DNA of 64,000 nucleotides from Lottiidibacillus patelloidae (lineage in GTDB: Bacteria > Bacillota > Bacilli > Bacillales > SA5d-4): assembly GCF_002262935.1 (NCBI RefSeq), contig NZ_NPIA01000005.1, forward strand, positions 222,485-286,484. Reading direction: 5' to 3'. Position numbers and translations under genes: made by a program. The notes under the pieces are model-generated. The model saw only the letters and a program-made list of their open reading frames with translations, was not told where the DNA came from and ran no database searches. Positions 47,805 through 62,923 of this stretch are shown one piece after another (position 1 is the stretch's first letter; the number at the start of each line of letters is the position of its first letter).

Positions 47805-49040
47805 ATGAAACATTTAGCCCAGCAAGACCAAGAAGTAATGCAATCGATTCAAGATGAGCTCATAAGACAACAAACGAAAATCGAACTGATCGCTTCAGAA
47901 AACTTTGTCAGCAAAGCTGTCATGGAAGCGCAAGGTTCGGTCTTAACAAATAAATATGCAGAAGGTTACCCAGGCCGTCGTTACTATGGTGGCTGTGAAC
48001 ATGTCGATGTTGCAGAAAATATTGCTCGTGATCGTGCGAAAAAACTTTTCGGAGCAGAACATGCCAACGTGCAACCACACTCAGGTGCCCAAGCGAACAT
48101 GGGTGTTTATTTCACAATTTTAGAGCATGGTGACACTGTTTTAGGGATGAACCTTTCTCATGGTGGTCATTTAACGCACGGTAGTCACGTAAACTTTAGT
48201 GGGATTAACTATAACTTCGTTGAGTATGGCGTAGATGAAGAAACACATACAATTAATTACGAAGATGTTTTAGAGAAAGCAAAGTTACATAATCCAAAGT
48301 TAATCGTTGCTGGAGCAAGTGCATACCCGCGTGCGATTGATTTTAAACGTTTCCGTGATATTGCTGATGAAGTAGGCGCATACCTAATGGTCGATATGGC
48401 TCATATCGCTGGCTTAGTAGCTGCTGGTTTACACGAAAATCCAGTTCCTTATGCTGACTTTGTTACGACAACAACTCATAAAACATTACGTGGACCTCGT
48501 GGTGGCATGATTCTTTGTAAAGAAGAATGGGCGAAGAAAATTGATAAGTCAATCTTCCCTGGCCTGCAAGGTGGACCATTAATGCATGTGATCGCGGCTA
48601 AGGCAGTAGCTTTCGGTGAAGCTCTGCAACCTAGCTTTAAAGAATATGCACAAAATGTCATCGACAATGCGAAGCGTTTAGGAGAAGCTCTGAACCGTGA
48701 AGGACTTCGTTTAGTTTCTGGTGGGACAGACAACCACTTATTACTAATTGATGTCCGTAGTTTAAATATTACTGGTAAAGTGGCAGAACATGCACTCGAC
48801 GAAATCGGCATTACAGCGAACAAAAATACGATTCCATTTGACCCAGAAAGTCCATTTGTTACTAGTGGTGTCCGTATCGGTACAGCAGCAGTGACATCTC
48901 GTGGATTTAGCTTAGAAGCAATGGACGAAGTAGCGGCAATTATTGCTTTAACTTTAAAAAATCTAGAAAACGAAGAAAAACTAAACGAAGCTCGCGAGCG
49001 AGTTGCGGCACTATCAAAACAATATCCGTTATACGAATAA
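47805..49040 (+). CDS. glyA: Serine hydroxymethyltransferase
   Basis: PLP enzyme converting serine and tetrahydrofolate to glycine and methylene-tetrahydrofolate, the main one-carbon source. It has 411 residues with [31 protein letters not shown], the PLP lysine in [14 protein letters not shown], and [21 protein letters not shown] precedes the ATG. No purine (PurR) box was recognised upstream. Confidence 0.98.
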   Translation: MKHLAQQDQEVMQSIQDELIRQQTKIELIASENFVSKAVMEAQGSVLTNKYAEGYPGRRYYGGCEHVDVAENIARDRAKKLFGAEHANVQPHSGAQANMGVYFTILEHGDTVLGMNLSHGGHLTHGSHVNFSGINYNFVEYGVDEETHTINYEDVLEKAKLHNPKLIVAGASAYPRAIDFKRFRDIADEVGAYLMVDMAHIAGLVAAGLHENPVPYADFVTTTTHKTLRGPRGGMILCKEEWAKKIDKSIFPGLQGGPLMHVIAAKAVAFGEALQPSFKEYAQNVIDNAKRLGEALNREGLRLVSGGTDNHLLLIDVRSLNITGKVAEHALDEIGITANKNTIPFDPESPFVTSGVRIGTAAVTSRGFSLEAMDEVAAIIALTLKNLENEEKLNEARERVAALSKQYPLYE

Positions 49041-49045
49041 AATTT

Positions 49046-49087
49046 AAGCAGACAAAGCTTTTTCCGAAGCATTTGTCTGCTTTTTTT
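49046..49087 (+). terminator. Terminator after glyA
   Basis: AAGCAGACAAA and TTTGTCTGCTT pair perfectly around a 15-base loop that itself contains a GCTT/AAGC pair. Seven T follow the right arm. Confidence 0.88.
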
Positions 49088-49127
49088 CGTATTAAAGAGG
49101 ATTTAGAAAAATTAATTTTATCATTGC

Positions 49128-49156
49128 TTGAACTAGCATTTGTTTTTCTGTACAAT
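49128..49156 (+). promoter_or_regulatory. Sigma-A promoter of upp
   Basis: TTGAAC (49128-49133), 17 bp, TACAAT (49151-49156), 35 bp before the start codon. Confidence 0.75.
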
Positions 49157-49191
49157 TTGTGAAGACCATTACAAAAAAGGAGCGGATAATA

Positions 49192-49821
49192 ATGGGAAAA
49201 CTATACGTTTTTGACCACCCACTTATTCAACATAAACTTACATATATTAGAGACAAAAAAACAGGTACGAAAGAATTTCGTGAAATTGTGGACGAGCTAG
49301 CTGCATTAATGGCTTTTGAAATTACACGTAACTTACCACTGGAAGAAGTAGAAGTTGAAACACCAGTAAGTATTGCAAAATCTAATGTACTAGCTGGTAA
49401 GAAGTTAGGGATTATTCCTATTTTACGTGCAGGACTTGGAATGGTTGATGGGATTTTAAAGTTAATTCCTACAGCTAAGGTCGGTCATGTTGGGTTATAC
49501 CGTGACCCAGAAACATTGCAACCAGTCGAATATTATGTGAAGCTACCTTCTGATATTAATGAACGTGAATTAATCGTAGTTGACCCAATGCTTGCAACAG
49601 GTGGATCAGCAATTGAAGCAATCCACTCATTAAAGAAACGTGGAGCTGTTAACATTAAATTTATGTGTATTATCGCAGCACCTGAAGGAATTGAAGCATT
49701 GCAAAAAGCCCATGATGATGTAGAAATCTACGTTGCTGGCTTAGATGAAAAATTAAATGAAAAAGGTTATATCGTTCCTGGTTTAGGTGACGCAGGCGAC
49801 CGCCTTTTCGGAACGAAATAG
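49192..49821 (+). CDS. upp: Uracil phosphoribosyltransferase
   Basis: Makes UMP from uracil and PRPP in pyrimidine salvage. From ATG 49192 (AAGGAG nine bases upstream) it has 209 residues, the usual length. Motifs: [30 protein letters not shown], the PRPP loop [12 protein letters not shown], and the C-terminal uracil site [17 protein letters not shown]. The frame is open for 11 more codons upstream, but that part lacks family similarity. Confidence 0.98.
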   Translation: MGKLYVFDHPLIQHKLTYIRDKKTGTKEFREIVDELAALMAFEITRNLPLEEVEVETPVSIAKSNVLAGKKLGIIPILRAGLGMVDGILKLIPTAKVGHVGLYRDPETLQPVEYYVKLPSDINERELIVVDPMLATGGSAIEAIHSLKKRGAVNIKFMCIIAAPEGIEALQKAHDDVEIYVAGLDEKLNEKGYIVPGLGDAGDRLFGTK

Positions 49822-49842
49822 AGTGAAGCGGGGGAAAACGCT

Positions 49843-50988
49843 ATGACAGATCGCATTAAAGTAATGACCATTTTCGGGACGCGACCAGAGGCAATAAAAA
49901 TGGCCCCGCTCGTTCTTGAACTACAAAAGCATAGCGAACAAATCGAATCAATCGTAACGGTAACAGCACAGCACCGTGAAATGCTTGACCAAGTAATGAA
50001 CATTTTTAACATTACGCCTGATTACGATTTAAATATTATGAAAGACCGCCAAACGTTAGTTGGAGTGACAACGCGTGCGCTTGAAGGTTTAAATGATGTC
50101 ATGAGTAAAGTGAAACCAGACATCGTTCTCGTTCATGGTGATACGACAACTACATTTGTAGCTAGTCTGGCTGGTTTTTATAATCAAATTGCAATTGGTC
50201 ACGTTGAAGCAGGTCTTCGCACTTGGAATAAGTATTCACCATTTCCGGAAGAGATGAACCGTCAACTTACAGGAGTAATGGCTGACTTACATTTCTCTCC
50301 AACGTCACAAGCAGAGCAAAGCTTGCTTGCGGAAAACAAAAAGGGAGAAAGCATTTTCGTAACTGGAAATACTGCCATTGATGCCTTAAAGACAACTGTA
50401 AAAGACGACTACCAAAGTGATGTATTAGATCGTTTAGGTGATGACCGTCTCATTTTAATGACTGCGCACCGTCGTGAAAACCTTGGTGAGCCAATGCGTA
50501 ACATGTTCCGTGCGATTAAACGTTTAGTAGATGAGCATGGAGACGTGCAAGTAGTGTATCCTGTTCACTTAAATCCTGCTGTTCGTGAAGTAGCTGATGA
50601 AGTGTTAGGAAACGACCCGCGCATCCATTTGATCGAACCGTTAGATGTTGTCGACTTCCATAACTTTGCTTCTCGTGCTTACATGATATTAACGGATTCT
50701 GGTGGTGTTCAAGAGGAAGCTCCTTCTTTAGGTGTACCAGTTCTCGTACTGCGCGACACTACAGAACGTCCGGAAGGAATTGAAGCTGGAACATTAAAAC
50801 TTGCAGGAACAGACGAAGAAAATATATATACACTTGCAAAAGAGCTTTTAACGGACAAAGAAGAATACGAAAAAATGTCAAAAGCATCTAACCCGTATGG
50901 GGATGGAAAAGCATCTGAACGTATTGTTGAAGCAATTCTTTATCACTTCAACAAGAAAAGCGAACGTCCGGAAAACTTCAGACCGTAA
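49843..50988 (+). CDS. mnaA: UDP-N-acetylglucosamine 2-epimerase
   Basis: Non-hydrolysing epimerase producing UDP-ManNAc, the precursor of the teichoic acid linkage unit. The 381 residues contain TIFGTRPEAIKMAPL at the N-terminus, VHGDTTTTFVASLAGFYN, GHVEAGLRTW, HRRENLGEPM and LTDSGGVQEEAPSLGVPVLVLRDTTERPEG (in parts). It follows upp by 21 bp and is probably cotranscribed. In B. subtilis the gene is elsewhere, but this position between upp and the atp operon is frequent in other Bacillaceae (from memory). It could supply sugar nucleotides for wall polymers. Confidence 0.95.
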   Translation: MTDRIKVMTIFGTRPEAIKMAPLVLELQKHSEQIESIVTVTAQHREMLDQVMNIFNITPDYDLNIMKDRQTLVGVTTRALEGLNDVMSKVKPDIVLVHGDTTTTFVASLAGFYNQIAIGHVEAGLRTWNKYSPFPEEMNRQLTGVMADLHFSPTSQAEQSLLAENKKGESIFVTGNTAIDALKTTVKDDYQSDVLDRLGDDRLILMTAHRRENLGEPMRNMFRAIKRLVDEHGDVQVVYPVHLNPAVREVADEVLGNDPRIHLIEPLDVVDFHNFASRAYMILTDSGGVQEEAPSLGVPVLVLRDTTERPEGIEAGTLKLAGTDEENIYTLAKELLTDKEEYEKMSKASNPYGDGKASERIVEAILYHFNKKSERPENFRP

Positions 50989-51004
50989 ATATGGTATAAT
51001 TTTC

Positions 51005-51037
51005 AATACACTCAGAATATTCTGAGTGTATTTTTTT
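51005..51037 (+). terminator. Terminator after mnaA
   Basis: A perfect palindrome AATACACTCAGAAT/ATTCTGAGTGTATT followed by a T run. Confidence 0.9.
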
Positions 51038-51053
51038 CTTGAGAGGTGTATTT

Positions 51054-51311
51054 ATGAAAAGATTTATTGACTTTGCTTTTGGTAAACCGTATGAAAAAGG
51101 GGAATCATTCACGCATAAGTACTTCCGTTTTACGTATTGGGCTGCAGTAGTTTTTTACTTCATCACAATTAGTCAGCAATTACTAATTTTTATTTTCAAT
51201 CCAAGTAAAGATATTATTTTTGTCTTATTTTCTATTGTTTTATTTCCTATAATTTTTCGATTGATATATCGACTTGTAGGCTATCCGCATGGTATTAAAA
51301 GAGAAGAATAA
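51054..51311 (+). CDS. Small two-helix membrane protein of unknown function
   Basis: 85 residues from ATG 51054, with GAGAGGTG upstream. Two hydrophobic segments (about 28-46 and 55-74). The N-terminus KRFIDFAFGKPYEKGESFTHKYFRF looks structured and amphipathic. No family recognised. It is first of three closely spaced membrane-protein genes (16 and 26 bp gaps) transcribed as a unit between mnaA and the protease. Confidence 0.6.
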   Translation: MKRFIDFAFGKPYEKGESFTHKYFRFTYWAAVVFYFITISQQLLIFIFNPSKDIIFVLFSIVLFPIIFRLIYRLVGYPHGIKREE

Positions 51312-51327
51312 GAGAAAGGAATATAGA

Positions 51328-51609
51328 GTGGTAAAATTAATATCATATATTACATACTTTGTAGTTGTTGTATTCATCTATACCGTTTTATTTATTCCCC
51401 CTTACATAAAAGAAGGTAATCTGATTGGGATTGAAATATTAGTAGGAATAGCCATTATTTATATAATGAAAACATATAAAAAAGTTGGTTTTCTCCTAGC
51501 ACTTCCCTTCGCAGTATATTTGTTTTATGAGCAACCGTATTTATTGTTATTTTTTCTATTTTTTTGGGGCGTGAAATTTTTTGAAGAATTATTCAAAAAA
51601 AGCAAATAA
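51328..51609 (+). CDS. Small membrane protein of unknown function
   Basis: 93 residues from GTG 51328, seven bases after AAAGGA. Three to four hydrophobic segments (ISYITYFVVVVFIYTVLFI, LIGIEILVGIAIIYIM, LLALPFAVYLFY, LLLFFLFFWGV), ending in a basic tail. No motif recognised. The frame is open further upstream into the previous gene, but the ribosome site supports this start. Confidence 0.55.
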   Translation: MVKLISYITYFVVVVFIYTVLFIPPYIKEGNLIGIEILVGIAIIYIMKTYKKVGFLLALPFAVYLFYEQPYLLLFFLFFWGVKFFEELFKKSK

Positions 51610-51635
51610 ACATCTAGGGAAAGGAGCGCAATGAA

Positions 51636-52478
51636 ATGAATGTAGCAGAATTTTGGTTACCTGTATTAATTGGATTAGTAGGAGGAACATGGGTTTTAAT
51701 TTATCTTGTTAAAAAGTTAGATGGAATTGAAAAATTTAGGATGTTTAGTCTTGTGTTTTTAGGGTATGGTTCAGCAATAGGTATGATTGTTATGCATTAT
51801 GTCGACCATATAGCAACTCTGTTACTCCTTCCTCTTGTACTTATTATTTTTTTCATATGGATAAAAATGCCACAAACATTTTATGAAAAGTATATAAAGA
51901 AACACTTCGAAAAATATTTTCCTAAACCAGATATTACATATTCTGATAAAGTGAAAGCTGATAAATCTCATAAAGATTATTATGTGTTTGATAAGGTAAG
52001 TGAGTATTCGGAAGAAGAAATTGAATTAATTGTTGGTAAGAGATATCAAAAGTTTTTAAGTAAATGGATAAAGATGGAGCAAACAAATAAACATACAATG
52101 TTTAGTTGGTCACCGTTTTTCTTTTCTGTTTTTTGGTATGTGTATCGCAAAATGTGGAAACTGCCATTGTTTGTTTTGTTAGCATTGTATTGTTTATTAT
52201 TTTATATCGTGTTAACTGGGAATAGAGTAGAACCAGTTGTATTTCTGATGCTTTATTTCATGCCTGGCATGACCGCATATTCAAGTTATCGTTTAGAAGT
52301 TCTTAAGAAATTAAGTGAAATTAAACATAAAGCAGATAGCGAAGAGGAACAAAGAAAGCTGATGAAGAAAAAAGGCGGGACAAGCTGGTTAATGGTTGTT
52401 GCATTTATTGCTCTCTTTTACTTCTTTGAATTTTTGTCTTCATTCATTTTAGCAATCATTCAAAAGATATTATATTAA
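51636..52478 (+). CDS. Membrane protein with DUF2628-like segment
   Basis: A 280-residue protein with hydrophobic segments near residues 8-25, 36-52, 58-76, 165-200, 205-220 and 250-275. Between them is a hydrophilic domain (about 80-150). FSWSPFFFSVFWYVYRKMWKLP resembles the DUF2628 signature (NW.AFFF.P.W..YRKM), a domain of unknown function. AAGGAG stands nine bases before the ATG. Last gene of the three-gene group. Confidence 0.65.
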   Translation: MNVAEFWLPVLIGLVGGTWVLIYLVKKLDGIEKFRMFSLVFLGYGSAIGMIVMHYVDHIATLLLLPLVLIIFFIWIKMPQTFYEKYIKKHFEKYFPKPDITYSDKVKADKSHKDYYVFDKVSEYSEEEIELIVGKRYQKFLSKWIKMEQTNKHTMFSWSPFFFSVFWYVYRKMWKLPLFVLLALYCLLFYIVLTGNRVEPVVFLMLYFMPGMTAYSSYRLEVLKKLSEIKHKADSEEEQRKLMKKKGGTSWLMVVAFIALFYFFEFLSSFILAIIQKILY

Positions 52479-52483
52479 CTAAA

Positions 52484-52521
52484 AAAATACCCTGAAGAAT
52501 TTATGTTCTTCAGGGTATTTT
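52484..52521. terminator. Bidirectional terminator
   Basis: AAAATACCCTGAAGAA, loop TTTATG, TTCTTCAGGGTATTTT. A- and T-rich flanks allow it to stop both the plus-strand membrane genes and the minus-strand lipoprotein gene. Confidence 0.9.
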
Positions 52522-52523
52522 TC

Positions 52524-52985
52524 TTATTTTATTTTATTATGACTTGGAGCAATCCCAGTTTCCAAAATAGTATCAAAAACATCAATGGAGCTGTCGGAAA
52601 ATTGCTTTTCTAAACTAAAAGAACCAGTTCCTTCGATGCCATAATGAATGATGAATGAAGTTAATCCATTAATCCGTTCATTGATTGACATTAAAAAGAT
52701 GACAACATTATCAGAAAATGGATCATTTTTGTTTTCGTTTGCGTATTCGACTTCCAACTTTCTAAACGCTGCATGATGAGCTTCTAATTTCTCAATTAAT
52801 GTCTCTTTATTTACTTCTGATGAACGAGCGTACGCTGCAGTCTGATAGAATGCGAGTAATTCAGCTTCAATGCGCTCCCTAATTGATAAACTTTCATCTG
52901 TTTCCTGACCAATTGTTTCATTGGAGCACCCGCTTGCAAGTATCCCTACAATTAATAGGAGTATGATGACTAATGTTTTTTTCAA
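52524..52985 (-). CDS. Putative lipoprotein of unknown function
   Basis: 153 residues with a lipoprotein signal peptide: MKKTLVIILLLIVGILASGC, cysteine 20 being the lipid attachment site. The mature part is helical and acidic (SLSIRERIEAELLAFYQTAA and so on), without family motif. The stop lies just inside the bidirectional terminator. The ATG has GAGGGAG upstream. The gene is divergent from the secreted protease. Confidence 0.7.
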   Translation of the reverse strand: MKKTLVIILLLIVGILASGCSNETIGQETDESLSIRERIEAELLAFYQTAAYARSSEVNKETLIEKLEAHHAAFRKLEVEYANENKNDPFSDNVVIFLMSINERINGLTSFIIHYGIEGTGSFSLEKQFSDSSIDVFDTILETGIAPSHNKIK

Positions 52986-53142
52986 TTCTAAAACTCCCTC
53001 TCAACCCTAACTATATTTTTCCAATTATTATGTATTCACCATTTTGAGTAAATATCCTTTAAAAAATTCATTTTTTTATAAGTGCTACTTTCGTATTAAA
53101 AATGGACACTTGCGGCATCGTAACAATATTGGAGGTGTAAAT

Positions 53143-55323
53143 GTGTATCGTGTTCTATTCATTATAGCTCTCTTTATATGTGCGATTTTATCAAACGATA
53201 CTAGTGCCGTCGCCAAGGAAAGCACAGTGGTTCTCCTCATTGAGGCTAAGGGTGATGTTGATGCAGCTATCGCTGACGTGCAAAAAGTAGTACCAACAGG
53301 CAAAGTAAAATATCGCTACAAACACGTTTTTAACGGATTTTCGTTTGAGATTAGCAGAAAAGAAGTAAACAAATTAGACAAAGTTAAGCATATAAAATCT
53401 ACACATGAAGCAAATACATATACATTGCTCTATTATAATAACGGGACATTTATAGGGGCGGAAGATGTTCGTACCTATCTAGATATAAAAGGGCAACGAT
53501 TGACGGGGAAAGGAATAAAAGTCGCTGTCATTGATACCGGTATAGACTACACACATCAAGATTTGAAAAGAAGGTATAAAGGTGGTCGGGACTTTATTGA
53601 CAATGACGATGATCCAATGGAAACGAGGTCACTTGGATCATTAAATACGTTACACGGCACGCACGTTGCTGGGATCATTGCTGGTGATGGGAAAATTCGC
53701 GGTGTTGCGCCTGATGCACATATTTATGCGTACCGTGCACTCGGACCTGGGGGAAGAGGAACGTCTGATCAAGTTATTGCAGCGATTGATCAAGCCGTTG
53801 AAGATGGGATGGACGTGATAAACTTATCGCTTGGAAATCCTGTCAATGGACCGGATTGGCCGACTAGTATAGCTTTAAACAAAGCTGTAGAAAAAGGGGT
53901 TGTTGCGGTCACCTCTAGTGGTAATAGTGGTCCATCTATTTGGACGGTAGGATCTCCTGGAACGTCTTCAAAAGCAATAGCAGTTGGAGCGTCTTACCCA
54001 CCTCTATTACTACCAAAAGTAGCAGTTAAGAAAATAGATGAGCAATTCTCTATGCTTCCGTTACAAGGATCAGTACCGTGGGAGTTAAAAAGAGATTATG
54101 AGGTCGTTTATCGTGGTTTAGGTGAAAGAGAGAAAATGACAGATGTCAAAGGGAAAATAGTTCTACTAGAACGTGGTATCATTCCTTTTGCAGAAAAAGC
54201 AAAAGCAGCGGAAGATAATGGTGCAGTGGCTGTCCTTATTTATAACAATGAGGAAGGTAATTTCCAAGGTGGGATAATGGGTGACATTAAAATACCGGTC
54301 GCATCACTTGCACAAAAAGATGGATTAAAACTTCGTAAAGAAATAGCTGCATCAAAGACATGGCTAGCAACAGAATCTGAAACGATAGTAGATAAAATTG
54401 CTAGCTTTAGCTCAAGAGGACCTGTAACACACTCATGGGAAATCAAGCCAGATATCGTAGCGCCCGGTGTGCAAATTAATAGTACAGTTCCAGAAGGGTA
54501 TCAACCGTTAGATGGAACAAGTATGGCAGCCCCGCATATCGCAGGAGCAGCCGCTTTAATTAAGCAAGCTCACCCAACTTGGTCACCAGAGCAAATTAAA
54601 GCAGCATTAATGAACACGGCGAAAATTCTTGTAGATAAAAAAGGAGACCCTTATCCGCCTTATGAGCAAGGAGCAGGGAGAGTACAAGTGGAAGCTGCTT
54701 TAAAAGCAGAAACATTAATTTATCCAAGCTCGATTGGGATTGGAAAAGTAAGCAAACAAGATCAACGTACCAAAAAAACATTCAAAATGACCATTGAAAA
54801 TGTGTCGGACCGGTCATCCAAACTTTCATTTACCCTGCCAGAAAATAAGGGTGGTATAAGTTGGCAATTACCATTGTCATCAACGCTAAAACCAGGCGAA
54901 AAAAAAGAGATAAAACTGGGGCTAGAGTTAACACCTTCTGTATTAAAAGAAGGGTTGAATTATGGCTCACTCCAAGTTTCAGCAGGTAAGCAACTGATTC
55001 ATTTACCATATCTCTTCGTCGTTAATGAACCAAACTACCCACGCCTTGCGAACTTTGGCTTCGGCAAAGGGGAAGAAGAGGAGACTTACATGTATGAAGT
55101 CTACCTTCCTAGAGGTGCAGATGAATTTGGTATTATGCTTTACGAGGCAGATACGCTTCGATTTGATCGCGTATTTGACTATAAGAAAAATGTCGAACGA
55201 GGACTTCTGGAAGTGCAAATACCGAAAGAAAGAATTGGAAAATCAGGAGAGTACATTGCGATCATATTTGCGAAAAAAGCAGGAAAGGAAGACATGATTC
55301 AAGCACATTTATCTATCCCTTAA
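53143..55323 (+). CDS. Secreted subtilisin-like serine protease with PA domain (Vpr-like)
   Basis: A 726-residue exported S8 protease. From GTG 53143 (GGAGGTG in front) it has a signal peptide ending near SAVA-KES, an I9-type propeptide with FNGFSFEI, the catalytic Asp131 in VAVIDTGIDYTHQDL, His171 in LHGTHVAGIIAG, Asn261 in SSGNSGP and Ser460 in DGTSMAAPHIAGAAAL. A protease-associated (PA) domain is inserted between Asn and Ser (KGKIVLLERG...GAVAVLIYNN). A C-terminal Fn3-like region follows. This order matches Vpr-type minor extracellular proteases. No cell-wall anchor repeat is seen. The frame extends upstream without a ribosome site. Confidence 0.92.
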   Translation: MYRVLFIIALFICAILSNDTSAVAKESTVVLLIEAKGDVDAAIADVQKVVPTGKVKYRYKHVFNGFSFEISRKEVNKLDKVKHIKSTHEANTYTLLYYNNGTFIGAEDVRTYLDIKGQRLTGKGIKVAVIDTGIDYTHQDLKRRYKGGRDFIDNDDDPMETRSLGSLNTLHGTHVAGIIAGDGKIRGVAPDAHIYAYRALGPGGRGTSDQVIAAIDQAVEDGMDVINLSLGNPVNGPDWPTSIALNKAVEKGVVAVTSSGNSGPSIWTVGSPGTSSKAIAVGASYPPLLLPKVAVKKIDEQFSMLPLQGSVPWELKRDYEVVYRGLGEREKMTDVKGKIVLLERGIIPFAEKAKAAEDNGAVAVLIYNNEEGNFQGGIMGDIKIPVASLAQKDGLKLRKEIAASKTWLATESETIVDKIASFSSRGPVTHSWEIKPDIVAPGVQINSTVPEGYQPLDGTSMAAPHIAGAAALIKQAHPTWSPEQIKAALMNTAKILVDKKGDPYPPYEQGAGRVQVEAALKAETLIYPSSIGIGKVSKQDQRTKKTFKMTIENVSDRSSKLSFTLPENKGGISWQLPLSSTLKPGEKKEIKLGLELTPSVLKEGLNYGSLQVSAGKQLIHLPYLFVVNEPNYPRLANFGFGKGEEEETYMYEVYLPRGADEFGIMLYEADTLRFDRVFDYKKNVERGLLEVQIPKERIGKSGEYIAIIFAKKAGKEDMIQAHLSIP

Positions 55324-55395
55324 CGAAAGATGTGACAAGTTTGTGAATTTGTGACAACAGTCACTTTTTCACTTGTTTAAATTGCCTGAAATGAA

Positions 55396-55430
55396 TTGAC
55401 ATTGACATTTCCCTATTGTAGACTTACAGA
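55396..55430 (+). promoter_or_regulatory. Promoter of the atp operon
   Basis: Two TTGACA boxes follow each other directly (55396-55401 and 55402-55407). With 17-bp spacers they face TAGACT (55419-55424) and TACAGA (55425-55430). Either could be used. A short hairpin GTGAC-AACA-GTCAC plus five T (55351-55369) may end protease transcription just upstream. Confidence 0.65.
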
Positions 55431-55497
55431 GGGTAACAATGATAAGGTTTTCACCTTAAATTACGCGAACAATTTAAGGAAAAGGAGCTGTCGTTTT

Positions 55498-55721
55498 TTG
55501 CAAAATCAAAATCGCAATCCTTTTAAAGCGATGGCATTGATGAGTGTGATTCTATCGCAATTAGTCGGAGCAACACTTGTTGGTGTGTTCGGCGGGATTT
55601 GGCTTGATGGTCAAATACATACGAAACCGTTATTTCTTGTCATTGGCTTACTTCTCGGACTAGCAGCAGGCGTCTATAGTACAATTCGTCTAGTTAATCG
55701 TTATTTAGGAGACGAAGAATA

Positions 55722-55722
<1 letters not shown>
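55498..55722 (+). CDS. atpZ: AtpZ, small membrane protein of the ATP synthase operon
   Basis: 74 residues from TTG 55498, ten bases after AAAGGAG. Two transmembrane segments (LMSVILSQLVGATLVGVFGGIWL in parts; PLFLVIGLLLGLAAGVYST) with a short polar turn DGQIHTK, the hairpin pattern of the AtpZ/putative F0F1-ATPase subunit family. In Bacillus pseudofirmus OF4, atpZ and atpI have been linked to Mg2+ uptake for the synthase. Its stop overlaps the atpI start (TAATG). Confidence 0.85.
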
Positions 55723-56830
<1,108 letters not shown>

Positions 56831-56883
56831 TATAAACTCTCCATTTGGAGAATTGCATTACAAAATATTTTAAAAAACTTTAA

Positions 56884-57120
<237 letters not shown>

Positions 57121-57138
57121 TAATAGTCTAAATATTTA

Positions 57139-57169
57139 GTGGCGAAGATTCAATTCGAACCTTCGCTAC
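57139..57169 (+). other. Intercistronic hairpin between atpE and atpF
   Basis: GTGGCGAAG and CTTCGCTAC form a 9-bp stem (one G-T pair), with a further TTC/GAA pair in the loop. TCGTTTTAT follows. It may stabilise the atpE message or partly end transcription so that more c subunit is made. Confidence 0.6.
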
Positions 57170-57182
57170 TCGTTTTATATGA

Positions 57183-59759
<2,577 letters not shown>

Positions 59760-59795
59760 TAGAATTCTGAAATCAGAAAAGCGAAAAGGTGGTGA

Positions 59796-62117
<2,322 letters not shown>

Positions 62118-62132
62118 AAATTGGACTGTTAA

Positions 62133-62546
<414 letters not shown>

Positions 62547-62588
62547 ACATAGTGGAAGCAACTGTTTGCTGAAACTAGATAATCATTC

Positions 62589-62620
62589 AAAAAGGATGGC
62601 CAATTGGCCATCCTTTTTTT
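62589..62620 (+). terminator. Terminator of the atp operon
   Basis: Perfect palindrome AAAAAGGATGGCCAA/TTGGCCATCCTTTTT, with the T run extending two bases beyond. Confidence 0.92.
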
Positions 62621-62923
62621 ATGCTCTATATATTAAGGACTTACTATTAATGTGTTTAGGAATTTAGTCAAATTCTCACCTTTTCAAATAAATATTAGAA
62701 ATTAAGGGAATTTTTTATAAAAAAAGAAGGATAAGTCTATACTAAGTAGTATAGTAGTATATTAGTATTATAATTTTAATAATAAGTACATATCTTTTAA
62801 ATAATACATATGAATACCAACTACTAGTATAAAAGATGCCAATAGCACTACTTTCAAGCGAGTGGTGCTTTCTTATGTCATTAAAATATAATATGAACCC
62901 CATAAAATACAAGGAGGAAATTC
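62621..62923 (+). promoter_or_regulatory. Upstream region of the surface-protein gene, with leader hairpin
   Basis: A very AT-rich stretch, including repeats of TATTAGTATTATAA-like sequence (62750-62790), too ambiguous to choose a promoter. A hairpin AGCACTACT ... AGTGGTGCT (62844-62869) followed by TTTCTT stands 55 bp before the start codon. It could be an attenuator or part of a leader. I do not recognise a known riboswitch. Confidence 0.4.

Noticed and set aside
55324..55395. Rex operator before the atp operon
   Set aside because: TTGTGAATTTGTGACAA resembles half of a Rex site, but the second half is not the required inverted TTCACAA.
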